Shown in pieces: positions 37,191 to 46,252 of a stretch of 64,000 nt of DNA (the stretch's first letter is position 1; each line of letters opens with the position of its first letter). A program made the position numbers and the translations under genes. This DNA is from Paraburkholderia podalyriae (GTDB lineage: Bacteria > Pseudomonadota > Gammaproteobacteria > Burkholderiales > Burkholderiaceae). Where the stretch lies: positions 161,402 through 225,401 of the forward strand of contig NZ_VZQQ01000011.1 of NCBI RefSeq assembly GCF_014397785.1. The letters are read 5' to 3'. The notes below the pieces were generated by a model that worked only from the letters and a program-made list of their open reading frames with translations, did not search any database and was not told the origin of the DNA.

Positions 37191-38507
37191 CTACCAGGCG
37201 TTTTCCGAGGCGGTCGCGACCCGCGGCAGCACTTCGAACGGAAAGCTCATCAGCACCCGCAAACCGCAGCCGCCGTGATTGCCGATTTCCCATTCGCCCC
37301 CCGCGCGCCGCACGAGTCGCTCGACGATCGCAAGGCCCAGTCCGCTATGGCCGTTGCCGCCACGCGCTGGATCGAGGCGCACGAATGGCCGGCTCGCGTT
37401 GATCAGATCCTGGGCGGCGATGCCCTTGCCGTTGTCGCTAACCAATAGCGTAAAGCCCTGCGGTGTTCGCGCGGTCGCAACGATCACTGGCGGCGCGCCA
37501 TACGCATGCGCGTTGTCGAGCAGGTTCGACAGGATCCGGTCGAGCGTGGCCGCGGGCAGCAGAAACGACGGCCCGGCGTTCAGTTCCGTCTGCACGGTCG
37601 GCGCGCCGGTGGCCACCGCCCGATAGCTGCGCACGACACGCTCGCACTGCGCATCCACTTCCACGGCTTCGCTGCGGTCCGCGCCGTCGTGCGCGAACAG
37701 CAGGAACTGCTCGACGATATGCGTCATCGAATCGACGTCGCGCACGACGCCGTCGCGCGTCTTCGCGTCGTCCATCATCTCGGCGCGCAGCCGCAGACGC
37801 GCGAGCGGTGTCTTCAGGTCGTGCGCGACACCGGCCAGCATCACCGCGCGATCGTTCTCGGTACGCGCGACTTCCTGCACCATCTGATTGAAGCCGTGCG
37901 TGAGTTGCCGCAACTCGCGCGGCCCGCGCTCGGGCACCGGCGGCACCGGCAGCCCGCGGCCGAAGCGCGCGACCGCCTGCGCGAGCAGGCGCAGCGGCCG
38001 CTGCAGCGCCCACGCGGCGAACAGCGCCGCCATCACCGCGAACGAGAAAATAGTGACGAGCCACAAGACCGTGCGGTCGAGCGAGCGCGGCGTGCGCAGC
38101 GGCTGCACCGGCACGACGATCCAGTTCTGATCGGTCGCGGCGCGCACCCATAGCGTGGGCGGAGCGCCGGGTGGACCGACGCGCACCTGGGTGTCGGCCG
38201 GCATGCGGTCGCGCACGTCGTCGGCGAAACGCGCGAGCGGCGGCGGCATGTTCCTGCTGGCCGCCGGCACGTCGGGGCTTGCCGGGTCGACGAGCTTCAC
38301 GCGTGATGGCAACGGTTGATCCGGTGTGCGGGCGACGTGCTGACGCACCGCGTCGACGAGAAAAGTCGCTTCCTCGACCGCGTAGCGCGTTTGCAGTTGC
38401 GAACGTTCGAGCCGCATCAGCGCATACCACGCGAAATGCGACAGCATCAGCACCGCGACGACGAGCAGCGCGAGCCGCCCGAACAGCGAATCAATGGGCC
38501 GACGCAT
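37191..38507 (-). CDS. EnvZ-type sensor histidine kinase
   Basis: A 438-residue inner-membrane kinase. A transmembrane helix at about residues 8-30 is followed by a ~125-residue periplasmic loop and a second helix (VLWLVTIFSFAVMAALFAAWAL). A HAMP domain comes next (RPLRLLAQAVARF to NQMVQEV). The phosphoacceptor His is in AGVAHDLKTPLARLR. The ATPase domain has NLLDNAHAYG (N box), VSDNGKGI and GLGLAIV. It partners the response regulator just upstream; the two genes overlap by 17 bases. Confidence 0.93.
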   Translation of the reverse strand: MRRPIDSLFGRLALLVVAVLMLSHFAWYALMRLERSQLQTRYAVEEATFLVDAVRQHVARTPDQPLPSRVKLVDPASPDVPAASRNMPPPLARFADDVRDRMPADTQVRVGPPGAPPTLWVRAATDQNWIVVPVQPLRTPRSLDRTVLWLVTIFSFAVMAALFAAWALQRPLRLLAQAVARFGRGLPVPPVPERGPRELRQLTHGFNQMVQEVARTENDRAVMLAGVAHDLKTPLARLRLRAEMMDDAKTRDGVVRDVDSMTHIVEQFLLFAHDGADRSEAVEVDAQCERVVRSYRAVATGAPTVQTELNAGPSFLLPAATLDRILSNLLDNAHAYGAPPVIVATARTPQGFTLLVSDNGKGIAAQDLINASRPFVRLDPARGGNGHSGLGLAIVERLVRRAGGEWEIGNHGGCGLRVLMSFPFEVLPRVATASENAW

Positions 38508-39216
38508 GCTGCTCGCCGTCCGGCACGAACACGTAACCGCGGCCACGCACCGTCTGGATGAAGCGGGGTGTGGATGGGTCGGTTTCGAGAATGCGGCGCA
38601 GGCGCCACACCTGCACGTCGATGCCGCGGTCGGTGCCGTCGTACTCGGGACCGTGCAGCAGTTCCAGCAGGCGCTCGCGTGTGAGCGTGCGCATGGGGTG
38701 ATTGACGAAAATCTTCAGCAGCGCGAACTCGCTGCCGGACAGCGTGAGCGGCTTGTCTTCCTGATGCAGCGTGCGCGACTGGAAATCCAGCGTGAAGCGA
38801 CCGAAGCTGAACGGCTCGCGCTGCTCGGGCGCGGCCGCCGACGGCAGCGTGCGGCGCCGCCGCAGCACCGCCTGCACGCGCGCGAGCAGTTCGCGCGGAT
38901 TGAACGGCTTGCCGAGGTAGTCGTCCGCGCCGAGTTCGAGCCCGACGATACGGTCGACGTCGTCCGCGCGCGCGGTCAGCATGATGACGGGGATATCGTC
39001 GCCCGACGCGCGCAGCTTGCGCAACGCGGTGAGGCCGTCCACGCCGGGCATCATCAGGTCCAGCACGATGAGGTCGGGGCGCTCGCGCTCGAGGCGCCGT
39101 TCGAGCGAGCCCGCGTCGTGCAGCACCGAAACTTCGATGCCCTGACGGGCGAGATAGTCGCGCAACAGATCGCGCAGTTCGACGTCGTCGTCGACGACCA
39201 GGATTTGAGTAGCCAT
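38491..39216 (-). CDS. OmpR-family response regulator
   Basis: A 241-residue regulator. The receiver has ILVVDDD, the phosphoacceptor Asp in LIVLDLMMP, MLTARA and YLGKPF. The winged-helix domain has LTLSGSEFALLKIF, RTLTRERLLELLHG and IDVQVWRLRRILE through VRGRGYVFVP, all typical of OmpR. It is divergent from a Spy/CpxP-like gene and likely controls it; direct repeats at 39273-39288 could be its binding site. Confidence 0.95.
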   Translation of the reverse strand: MATQILVVDDDVELRDLLRDYLARQGIEVSVLHDAGSLERRLERERPDLIVLDLMMPGVDGLTALRKLRASGDDIPVIMLTARADDVDRIVGLELGADDYLGKPFNPRELLARVQAVLRRRRTLPSAAAPEQREPFSFGRFTLDFQSRTLHQEDKPLTLSGSEFALLKIFVNHPMRTLTRERLLELLHGPEYDGTDRGIDVQVWRLRRILETDPSTPRFIQTVRGRGYVFVPDGEQHASAH

Positions 39217-39272
39217 GGAATGAAGTTTAACGCGCAGCTAAAAGGGATTTCGTTTTCCGAACCGTCTGAAGG

Positions 39273-39288
39273 GTTACCGGGTGTTACC
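39273..39288. promoter_or_regulatory. Direct repeat resembling an OmpR-family binding box
   Basis: GTTACC occurs at 39273-39278 and again at 39283-39288, exactly ten bases apart, one helical turn. OmpR-family dimers bind such head-to-tail half-sites. A partly inverted third copy (GGTAAT) lies at about 39310. The site is midway between the response regulator gene and the divergent periplasmic protein gene. Confidence 0.5.
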
Positions 39289-39434
39289 GTGAAAGGCGCA
39301 CGTAATTGCTGGTAATGGCGGCGTCCGGGCGCGTAACACAGCGGCGTTGGCGGTTCTCTACGCTGTGGCTTACCGAGTGCAGGCAGTCCCACGACCGGTT
39401 GCATCGTCGGCTATTCCATTACAAGGAGCCTAAT

Positions 39435-39968
39435 ATGTCCACCAAAAAGATGTCGCGCGTTCTCGCCGTTGCTGCCACCGCTCTGGCCGTCGGCGTGGGC
39501 GCCGCTTATGCCGCTCAACCCGCCGAGCATGCGCGCGGCGGTCCCGGCGGCTGGCACGGCCACTTCATGCAGGAACTGACCCAACTCCACGATCAGCTGA
39601 AGCTGAACGCGGATCAGGAAAAGCTGTGGCAAAACGCGCTCGATACGATGAAGCAGAACCGCGAAGCAATGCGCGCCAACCACAAGCAGGTTCACGACCA
39701 GTTCAAGGCCGCGCAGCAGCAGCCGATCCTCGATCTGAACGCGATGGCCGCGACGCATCAGCAGATCGAGCAGAAGGACGCGCAACTGCGTCAGCAAACC
39801 ACCGATGCATGGCTCAAGTTCTATAACGGCCTGAACGACCAGCAGAAGACCACCGTCAGCACGGCGCTGAAGCAGCGCTTCGCGCGGATGGAACAGCGCC
39901 ACGAGAAGATGCGCGAGCGCTGGGAGCATCAGAAGGACGCGGCGCCGGCGCCGGCCGCCAATCAGTAA
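39435..39968 (+). CDS. Spy/CpxP-like periplasmic LTxxQ protein
   Basis: A 177-residue periplasmic protein with a signal peptide (LAVAATALAVGVGAAYAAQ). The mature protein is almost all helix and Gln/Lys/Glu-rich, with LKLNADQEKLWQNAL and GLNDQQKTTVSTALKQRF corresponding to the two LTxxQ motifs of Spy/CpxP chaperones. It is divergent from the OmpR/EnvZ-type pair, as cpxP is from cpxRA. ATG 39435 follows AAGGAG. Confidence 0.85.
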   Translation: MSTKKMSRVLAVAATALAVGVGAAYAAQPAEHARGGPGGWHGHFMQELTQLHDQLKLNADQEKLWQNALDTMKQNREAMRANHKQVHDQFKAAQQQPILDLNAMAATHQQIEQKDAQLRQQTTDAWLKFYNGLNDQQKTTVSTALKQRFARMEQRHEKMRERWEHQKDAAPAPAANQ

Positions 39969-40015
39969 GCGGCGCGATGCATCCGCGAGGCGCGCCGGGA
40001 AGGACGCTTCGCTGA

Positions 40016-40051
40016 TAGAAAAACGCCACGGAAGAAGTTTTCCGTGGCGTT
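40016..40051 (-). terminator. Intrinsic terminator between the Spy-like and pirin genes
   Basis: AACGCCACGGAA (40022-40033) pairs with TTCCGTGGCGTT (40040-40051). A T-run follows on the minus strand, so it mainly serves the pirin gene; on the plus strand the T-run is weak. Confidence 0.75.
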
Positions 40052-40107
40052 GCTGTTTGGCGCTGCTCGCTGCTTGATCCGCGCGCGGCGCGAATCAACC
40101 GCTTGAA

Positions 40108-40818
<711 letters not shown>

Positions 40819-41264
40819 GGAAAGTCTCCCGGTAAGTAGTCAATCATGGCGATGTCGGGAATGTAGGGGCTCCGCGCCCACTTAACAATCGTGCGCTGCC
40901 GCACCGGAGCGTTCCATCGATGCATGCAATCGCGCGCACGGCGCAAGCTGCGATCCCGGCGCCCGGAGGCCCGGCGCCCGGCAGCCCGGCGCCCGAAAAA
41001 CCGCGCCGGCGTCGCGCACGCACAACGCCCTGCACGGCGTCTTGCCGCTCGCTGCCGTCGCACGCTGGCACCTTGCCGCTGTTCGGGTAAAATACCGCGC
41101 TTTTCAAGCCGCGTGGACCTCCCGCGGGACGTGCAGGCCGCGCCGGCAAGCCTCGCCGGGCCGGCCGCGACCGGCGCGCGGCGTGCTTCGGCTCCGCGCC
41201 ACAGCCGCGCGAGGTGCGCCCGACACGTACCGAACGCGCCGGATCAACGCACCGCGTCGGACGA
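40819..41264. other. Gene-free region upstream of the binding-protein remnant
   Basis: This 446-bp stretch has only low-complexity frames. It includes a triple 15-bp tandem repeat (40955-40999) and a TAAAAT -10-like element at 41087-41092. It occupies the place where the periplasmic binding protein of the downstream transporter would be expected. Confidence 0.5.
40955..40999 (+). repeat. Three tandem 15-bp repeats
   Basis: CCCGGCGCCCG recurs at 40955, 40970 and 40985 with a 15-bp period; the last 4-5 bases of each unit vary. Each unit also contains the palindrome CGGCGCCCG-like core, so the block can form alternative hairpins. Confidence 0.7.
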
Positions 41265-41360
41265 AAGCTCAACCAGGCGCTCGCTGAGGTTCATCAGGAC
41301 GGCACGTTCAAGAAGCTCGAAAAGCAGTACTTCGACTTCGACATTTATTCTGACCGTTGA
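41265..41360 (+). pseudogene. 3' remnant of an amino-acid ABC transporter binding-protein gene
   Basis: In one frame the last 31 codons before a TGA read KLNQALAEVHQDGT then FKKLEKQYFDFDIYS, closely resembling the C-terminus of lysine/arginine/ornithine/histidine periplasmic binding proteins (pattern KLxxALxxxxxDGTxxKLxxKYFxFDIY). Upstream the same frame has no start codon back to a stop at 41088 and does not resemble the family. The fragment is at the normal position and orientation of the binding-protein gene for the permeases at 41635 and 42321. It therefore looks like the tail of a deleted gene. Confidence 0.65.
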
Positions 41361-41388
41361 GCGAAACAGGCAGGATACTGGGTAGCAA

Positions 41389-41404
41389 GCCGGCGCAGGC
41401 CGGC
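41389..41404 (+). other. Intercistronic stem-loop before hisQ-like gene
   Basis: GCCGGC, a four-base loop and GCCGGC form a small G/C-rich hairpin between the binding-protein remnant and the first permease gene. Comparable hairpins protect binding-protein mRNA in hisJ-hisQ type operons. Confidence 0.35.
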
Positions 41405-41634
41405 GGCCGTGAAAGTAGCAACGAAGGTGGCGACACCCGGCAGTAGATTCAAAACAATCCGAGACGAAAGTCCCAAAAGCGCGCTGCAGGAGCACCAACG
41501 TTTCTGCGGCATGATTTGCACAGCGGCACGCTGTGCGCCGCGTGTCACGGCGAGCCAGGCGCTCGTCCCTGACGCGGCGCAACGCGGGCCGCGTCTTTCG
41601 CGGTGCGCGAGAAGCGCATGGTCAAGGACCCCCT

Positions 41635-42324
41635 ATGTTCCTTCAAGGCTACGGCCCGCTGCTTCTCAGCGGCACCTGGCAAACCGTCAAGCTGGCGGTG
41701 TTTTCGCTCGTGCTCGCTTTCGTGCTCGGCCTGCTCGGCGCGGCGGCGAAATTGTCGAAGAACCGCCTGTCGATCGGCGTCGGCACCGTGTACACGACGC
41801 TCGTGCGCGGCGTGCCCGATCTCGTGCTGATGTTGCTGCTCTTCTATAGCATTCAGATCTGGCTAAACAACTTGACCGACGCGTTCGGCTGGGAGCAGAT
41901 CGACATCGATCCGTTCGTGGCCGGCGTCGCGGTGCTCGGCTTCATCTACGGCGCGTACTTCACCGAGACGTTCCGCGGCGCGTTTCTCGCGGTGCCGCGC
42001 GGCCAGCTCGAAGCGGGCGCAGCCTACGGCATGACGAGCTGGCAGGTGTTCTCGCGCGTGATGTTCCCGCAGATGATGCGCTTCGCGCTGCCGGGCATCG
42101 GCAACAACTGGCAGGTGATGGTCAAGGCGACCGCGCTCGTGTCGATCATCGGTCTCGCCGACGTCGTCAAGGCCTCGCAGGACGCCGGCAAGGGCACGCT
42201 GCGGTTCTTCTTCTTTACCCTGCTCGCGGGGGCGATCTATCTCGTCATCACCACAGTGTCGAACTTCGTGCTGATGTACCTCGAAAAGCGTTACTCGACC
42301 GGTGTGCGAAAGGCGGATCTATGA
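41635..42324 (+). CDS. hisQ: Basic amino-acid ABC transporter permease, HisQ type
   Basis: A 229-residue inner-membrane permease with about five helices. YGPLLLSGTWQTVKLAVFS is the typical polar amino-acid permease start, and the EAA loop is EAGAAYGMTSWQVFSRVMFPQMMRFA-like (starts QLEAGAAYGMTSWQ). LVRGVPDLVLMLLLFY matches the HisQ/ArtQ group (arginine, lysine, ornithine or histidine). ATG 41635 is preceded by AAGGA; an upstream in-frame codon at 41533 gives an Arg-rich non-membrane extension. It overlaps the next gene by four bases. Confidence 0.9.
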   Translation: MFLQGYGPLLLSGTWQTVKLAVFSLVLAFVLGLLGAAAKLSKNRLSIGVGTVYTTLVRGVPDLVLMLLLFYSIQIWLNNLTDAFGWEQIDIDPFVAGVAVLGFIYGAYFTETFRGAFLAVPRGQLEAGAAYGMTSWQVFSRVMFPQMMRFALPGIGNNWQVMVKATALVSIIGLADVVKASQDAGKGTLRFFFFTLLAGAIYLVITTVSNFVLMYLEKRYSTGVRKADL

Positions 42325-43034
42325 TCGAGATCATTCAGCAATACTGGCGCAACTATCTGTTCACCGACGGCTATCGCTTCACCGGTGTCGCGATCACGTT
42401 GTGGCTGCTGGTCGTATCGATCGGCCTGGGCTTCTGTCTGTCGGTGCCGCTCGCGGTCGCGCGCGTGTCGAAGAAGAAATGGCTCGCGAGCCTGGTGTGG
42501 CTGTACACGTATATCTTCCGCGGCACGCCGCTCTACGTGCAGCTGCTGCTGTGCTACACGGGTCTCTACAGCCTCGAGATCATCCGCAACAACGAGCTGA
42601 CCAACGCGTTCTTCCGCGACGGCATGCATTGCACGCTGCTCGCGTTCACGCTGAACACCTGCGCGTACACCACCGAAATCTTCGCTGGCGCGATCAAGGC
42701 GACGCCCTACGGCGAGATCGAAGCGGCGCGCGCGTACGGCATGTCGTCGTTCACGCTGTACCGCCGCGTCATTCTGCCGTCGGCGCTGCGCCGCGCACTG
42801 CCCTACTACAGCAACGAAGTGATCCTGATGCTGCACGCGACCACCGTCGCGTTCACGGCCACGGTGCCGGACATCCTGAAGATCGCACGCGACGTGAACT
42901 CCGCGACGTATCAGTCGTTCAACGCGTTCGGCATCGCCGCGTTGCTGTATCTGTGTATTTCTTTCGCGCTCGTGTGGCTGTTCCGCCGCGCCGAGCGTCG
43001 CTGGCTCGCTTACCTGCGGCCGCAAGGCAAGTAA
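42321..43034 (+). CDS. hisM: Basic amino-acid ABC transporter permease, HisM type
   Basis: A 237-residue permease that should pair with the HisQ-type protein. It has YIFRGTPLYVQLLLCYTGLY, the EAA loop EIEAARAYGMSSFTLYRRV and LPSALRRALPYYSNEVI, all typical of HisM/ArtM. Start and previous stop overlap as ATGA, implying translational coupling. Confidence 0.92.
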   Translation: MIEIIQQYWRNYLFTDGYRFTGVAITLWLLVVSIGLGFCLSVPLAVARVSKKKWLASLVWLYTYIFRGTPLYVQLLLCYTGLYSLEIIRNNELTNAFFRDGMHCTLLAFTLNTCAYTTEIFAGAIKATPYGEIEAARAYGMSSFTLYRRVILPSALRRALPYYSNEVILMLHATTVAFTATVPDILKIARDVNSATYQSFNAFGIAALLYLCISFALVWLFRRAERRWLAYLRPQGK

Positions 43035-43073
43035 CTGCGCGTCCGTGGACAAGCAAGCTCGTTAAGGATCCTG

Positions 43074-43853
43074 ATGAACTCCAAGAAGCAGAAGCTCTTC
43101 GTCGACGAGCTTCACAAAAAGTACGGCGACAACGAAGTCCTCAAGGGCGTGTCGCTGAAAGCCAATGCCGGCGACGTGATCAGCGTGATCGGTTCGTCCG
43201 GTTCGGGCAAGAGCACGATGCTCCGTTGCATCAACTTTCTCGAACAGCCGAACGCGGGACGCATTTTCGTCGACGGCGAGGAAGTGCGCACGCAGACCGC
43301 CAGGGACGGCGCGTTGCGCGTGTCGGACCCGAAGCAGTTGCAGCGCGTGCGCACGAAGCTGTCGATGGTGTTCCAGCACTTCAACCTGTGGTCGCACATG
43401 AACGTGCTCGAGAACATCATCGAGGCGCCGGTGCACGTACTGGGTCTGAAACGCAAGGAAGCCGAGGATCGCGCGCGCGAGTATCTGGAGAAGGTCGGTC
43501 TCGCGCCGCGTCTCGAGAAGCAGTATCCGTCGCATCTGTCGGGCGGCCAGCAGCAGCGCGTGGCGATTGCGCGGGCGCTGGCGATGCATCCCGACGTGAT
43601 GCTGTTCGACGAACCGACCTCCGCGCTCGACCCGGAACTCGTCGGCGAAGTGCTGAAGGTGATGCAGAAGCTCGCCGAGGAAGGTCGCACGATGATCGTC
43701 GTCACGCACGAAATGGGTTTCGCGCGTAACGTGTCGAACCATGTGATGTTCCTGCACCAGGGGCGCGTCGAGGAAGAAGGGCATCCCGACGAAGTGTTCC
43801 GGAACACCAGGAGCGAACGTCTGAAGCAATTCCTGTCGGGCAGTCTCAAGTAA
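43074..43853 (+). CDS. hisP: Basic amino-acid ABC transporter ATPase, HisP type
   Basis: A 259-residue ATPase with GSSGSGKST (Walker A), QHFNLWSHMNVLENI (Q loop), LSGGQQQRVAIARAL (signature) and VMLFDEPTSALDP (Walker B). VRTQTARDGALRVSDPKQLQ is the insertion characteristic of HisP relative to GlnQ. It closes the transporter operon and is followed by a hairpin terminator. Confidence 0.94.
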   Translation: MNSKKQKLFVDELHKKYGDNEVLKGVSLKANAGDVISVIGSSGSGKSTMLRCINFLEQPNAGRIFVDGEEVRTQTARDGALRVSDPKQLQRVRTKLSMVFQHFNLWSHMNVLENIIEAPVHVLGLKRKEAEDRAREYLEKVGLAPRLEKQYPSHLSGGQQQRVAIARALAMHPDVMLFDEPTSALDPELVGEVLKVMQKLAEEGRTMIVVTHEMGFARNVSNHVMFLHQGRVEEEGHPDEVFRNTRSERLKQFLSGSLK

Positions 43854-43913
43854 TAAAATTACCCGCGACTTATGATGTGAATGGCATTAAAAATGTAGTC
43901 GATGTAGTTTTAC

Positions 43914-43940
43914 AAGGCGCTTACGAGCGCCTTTTCCGTT
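43914..43940 (+). terminator. Intrinsic terminator after hisP-like gene
   Basis: AAGGCGCT (43914-43921) pairs with AGCGCCTT (43926-43933) around a TACG tetraloop, followed by a T-rich tract. Confidence 0.7.
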
Positions 43941-44468
43941 TTTGCTGCCTCCTTCCTTCGGGCCATTCGGCCCACTGAAAAGCGCCCGAAATCCCACAAA
44001 ACGGGCCATTCAAGCCGCATTTCCGCCCTAGCCTGTCACTTTTGACTCGTCAATAGTGGCAATCCTTGATACGGCCCGTCGCGAGCCGCGATTCCCTTGC
44101 CAGGCAAGGCTTTGCGCGATTTCGTGAGGGACTGCCCCGAGTCTCGGCTCACATTGGTATTGCAATTTGGCGACACCACGTGTGGGCGGTACTAATTTCT
44201 TCTCCCAGTCAAAGTTATTTTTGATAAATTGGTAACGAAAGTAGCAAAACAAAGTTGATTAAAAGTAGTTTCACTTCAAAACACAGAGGAGAACCCGGTC
44301 GGCGTGGGGATCGGCGTGACGCAAAGATAGCTCGACGCTACGCGTCATGGCAGGAGAATCCCTATCCACCCGCCACTCTCCCTGGTACCGCTTCCTGTTC
44401 GGTGCTAATCGCGTCCGAACACCACTCGCAGTACTGGGTTTCTTTTTTGACAGGGTATGGAGGAGAAG
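43941..44468. other. Long A/T-rich leader region of the porin gene
   Basis: These 528 bp between hisP and the porin gene have no credible protein gene. The part from about 44160 to 44290 is markedly A/T-rich, as expected for a strong, regulated porin promoter, but I could not fix convincing -35/-10 pairs. Confidence 0.45.
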
Positions 44469-45626
44469 ATGAAGAAAGCTTTGCTCGCCGCTGCGCTGAT
44501 GTCGGCCGGCGTTGTTGCCCACGCTCAGAGCAGCGTCACACTGTATGGCCGCCTGGATGCAGGCCTCGAGTACATGTCGGGCGTCCCGACCGGCGCTAAT
44601 GCGAACGGCGCGGCCAACACCAGCTCGAACCGTTTCAAGGCGGAAAGCGGTGACTGGGGTACCAGCCTGTGGGGCATGAAGGGTGTCGAGGACATCGGCG
44701 CCGGCAACAAGATTCTGTTCCAGTTGGAAGGCTCGTTCAACACGATGACGGGCGCGGGTCCTGGCGGCGGCGGTCTCTTCAATCGCTGGGCAACGGTCGG
44801 TATTTCGAACAACCAGTACGGTACGTTCACGATGGGCCGCATGCTGTTCATCTCGAACGGCGTGTGGGACTTCGACCCGTTCGGTCAGTCCAACTGGTCG
44901 TCGGCATCGCTCGTGCGTGGTCGCAACTGGCCGCAGTCGAGCAACAACTTCGCGTACCAGTCGCCGAAGATCGCAGGCTTTGACTTCTACGGCCAGTACG
45001 CGCTGTCGAATGCGACGAACTGGAACGGCAATGGCTCGACCGCACAAGGTCGCGAAGCTGGCGCGCAGATCACCTACACGAGCTCGCTGTTCCAGATCCG
45101 CGGTCTGTACGACGAAATCCGCAACCCGGCAAACGGCCAGTTGTGGGGTGGCCCGGTTGCCAACAACGGCATCAATACGGCTAACACGGGCAACGGCGTA
45201 TTTGCGGCATCGCGCGAATACTCGGCTCTGCTGAACGTGTTCCTCGGCCAGTTCAAGATTCAGGCCGCCTACCAGGCAGTCCGTTCGGCAAGCGCAACGG
45301 GCGTTCTGCCCGGTCAGCCGACCACGCTCGATCACGAATGGGGCGGTGTAACGTGGCAGGCAACGCCGGCTGCAGCGCTGATCGCGGCTGTCTACCACGT
45401 GAACGGCAACCACGGCGCGGGCAATGCGACGATCTACACGGTCGGCGGTTCGTACAACCTGTCGAAGCGCACGCTGCTCGACCTGCAGGCAGCGACGGTG
45501 CGCAACAGCCGTAATGCTAACTTCGGTCTGAACGCGAACAATGCGGGCTTCGCCGCTGCAACGGACAACCCGCTGCAAGGCCGCCAGCAAAGCGGCGTGT
45601 ACGCAGGTATCCAGCACTCGTTCTAA
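44469..45626 (+). CDS. Gram-negative porin (Burkholderia type)
   Basis: A 385-residue outer-membrane trimeric porin of the Neisseria/Burkholderia general porin group. The signal peptide is KKALLAAALMSAGVVAHAQ; the mature protein opens with SSVTLYGRLDAGLEY and ends GVYAGIQHSF, with the C-terminal Phe recognised by the BAM machinery. Alternating hydrophobic strands run throughout, including FNRWATVGISNNQYGTFTMGR. ATG 44469 has a GGAGGAGAAG ribosome binding site; an in-frame ATG twelve bases upstream is inside that site. Codon use is that of a highly expressed gene. Confidence 0.95.
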   Translation: MKKALLAAALMSAGVVAHAQSSVTLYGRLDAGLEYMSGVPTGANANGAANTSSNRFKAESGDWGTSLWGMKGVEDIGAGNKILFQLEGSFNTMTGAGPGGGGLFNRWATVGISNNQYGTFTMGRMLFISNGVWDFDPFGQSNWSSASLVRGRNWPQSSNNFAYQSPKIAGFDFYGQYALSNATNWNGNGSTAQGREAGAQITYTSSLFQIRGLYDEIRNPANGQLWGGPVANNGINTANTGNGVFAASREYSALLNVFLGQFKIQAAYQAVRSASATGVLPGQPTTLDHEWGGVTWQATPAAALIAAVYHVNGNHGAGNATIYTVGGSYNLSKRTLLDLQAATVRNSRNANFGLNANNAGFAAATDNPLQGRQQSGVYAGIQHSF

Positions 45627-45638
45627 TCGAACCGTGCA

Positions 45639-45661
45639 CCCCGAGGGTCTTTCCCTCGGGG
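45639..45661 (+). terminator. Strong hairpin immediately after the porin gene
   Basis: CCCCGAGGG and CCCTCGGGG form a perfect nine-bp stem 12 bases after the porin stop. No T-run follows, so it may be an mRNA-stabilising end structure as much as a terminator. Confidence 0.6.
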
Positions 45662-45717
45662 CGTAACACAGAATTCTCCAAGAGAATCTTTTTCACGCTG
45701 CTGCGAGAGGCGCGTAT

Positions 45718-45753
45718 CGGTGCAATATCCGCGAGGGTATTGCACCGTTTTTT
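45718..45753 (+). terminator. Intrinsic terminator downstream of the porin gene
   Basis: CGGTGCAATA (45718-45727) pairs perfectly with TATTGCACCG (45738-45747) and is followed by six T residues. A weaker hairpin with ATTCTC/GAGAAT and a T-run lies between it and the first hairpin at about 45673-45693. Confidence 0.88.
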
Positions 45754-45810
45754 ATTCGGCGCGCGATTTTGAGTCGTTGCGCGCACCAGGCCGGTGCGTG
45801 CTTGCGCAGC

Positions 45811-46149
45811 TTATACCGCTGCTTCGTTCTCTTCGCCGGTACGGATACGGATCACGCGCTCGACGTCCGCGATGAAGATCTTGCCGTCGCCGATCTTGCC
45901 GGTACGCGCCGCGCCGATGATCGCGTCGATCACCTGATCGCATTGACTGTCCGCGACCACGACTTCGATCTTCACTTTCGGCAGAAAGTCGACCACGTAC
46001 TCTGCACCACGATAGAGCTCGGTATGCCCTTTCTGGCGGCCAAAGCCCTTGACCTCGGTAACGGTCAGGCCCGTGAGGCCGACTTCCGCGAGCGCCTCGC
46101 GCACTTCGTCGAGTTTGAACGGTTTGATGACTGCGGTGATGCGCTTCAT
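45811..46149 (-). CDS. glnB: Nitrogen regulatory protein P-II
   Basis: A 112-residue trimeric signal protein that senses 2-oxoglutarate, ATP and glutamine status. MKRITAVIKPFKLDEVREAL opens it, the T-loop has RGAEYVVDF with the uridylylated Tyr51, and GKIFIADVERVIRIRTGE closes it. It lies about 100 bp downstream of nadE on the same strand; a GlnB assignment rather than GlnK is favoured by the absence of amtB and by that neighbour, but is not certain. ATG 46149 is the family start. Confidence 0.93.
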   Translation of the reverse strand: MKRITAVIKPFKLDEVREALAEVGLTGLTVTEVKGFGRQKGHTELYRGAEYVVDFLPKVKIEVVVADSQCDQVIDAIIGAARTGKIGDGKIFIADVERVIRIRTGEENEAAV

Positions 46150-46252
46150 GGCGAACCTCGTCTCTTGATGGGGAAGAGTGGAAAGGAGAAGGATGATTTT
46201 TATTCTACGCCGCGCCGGATGCATTGCGGCATCCGCGCGCGCGTATGGTCTT

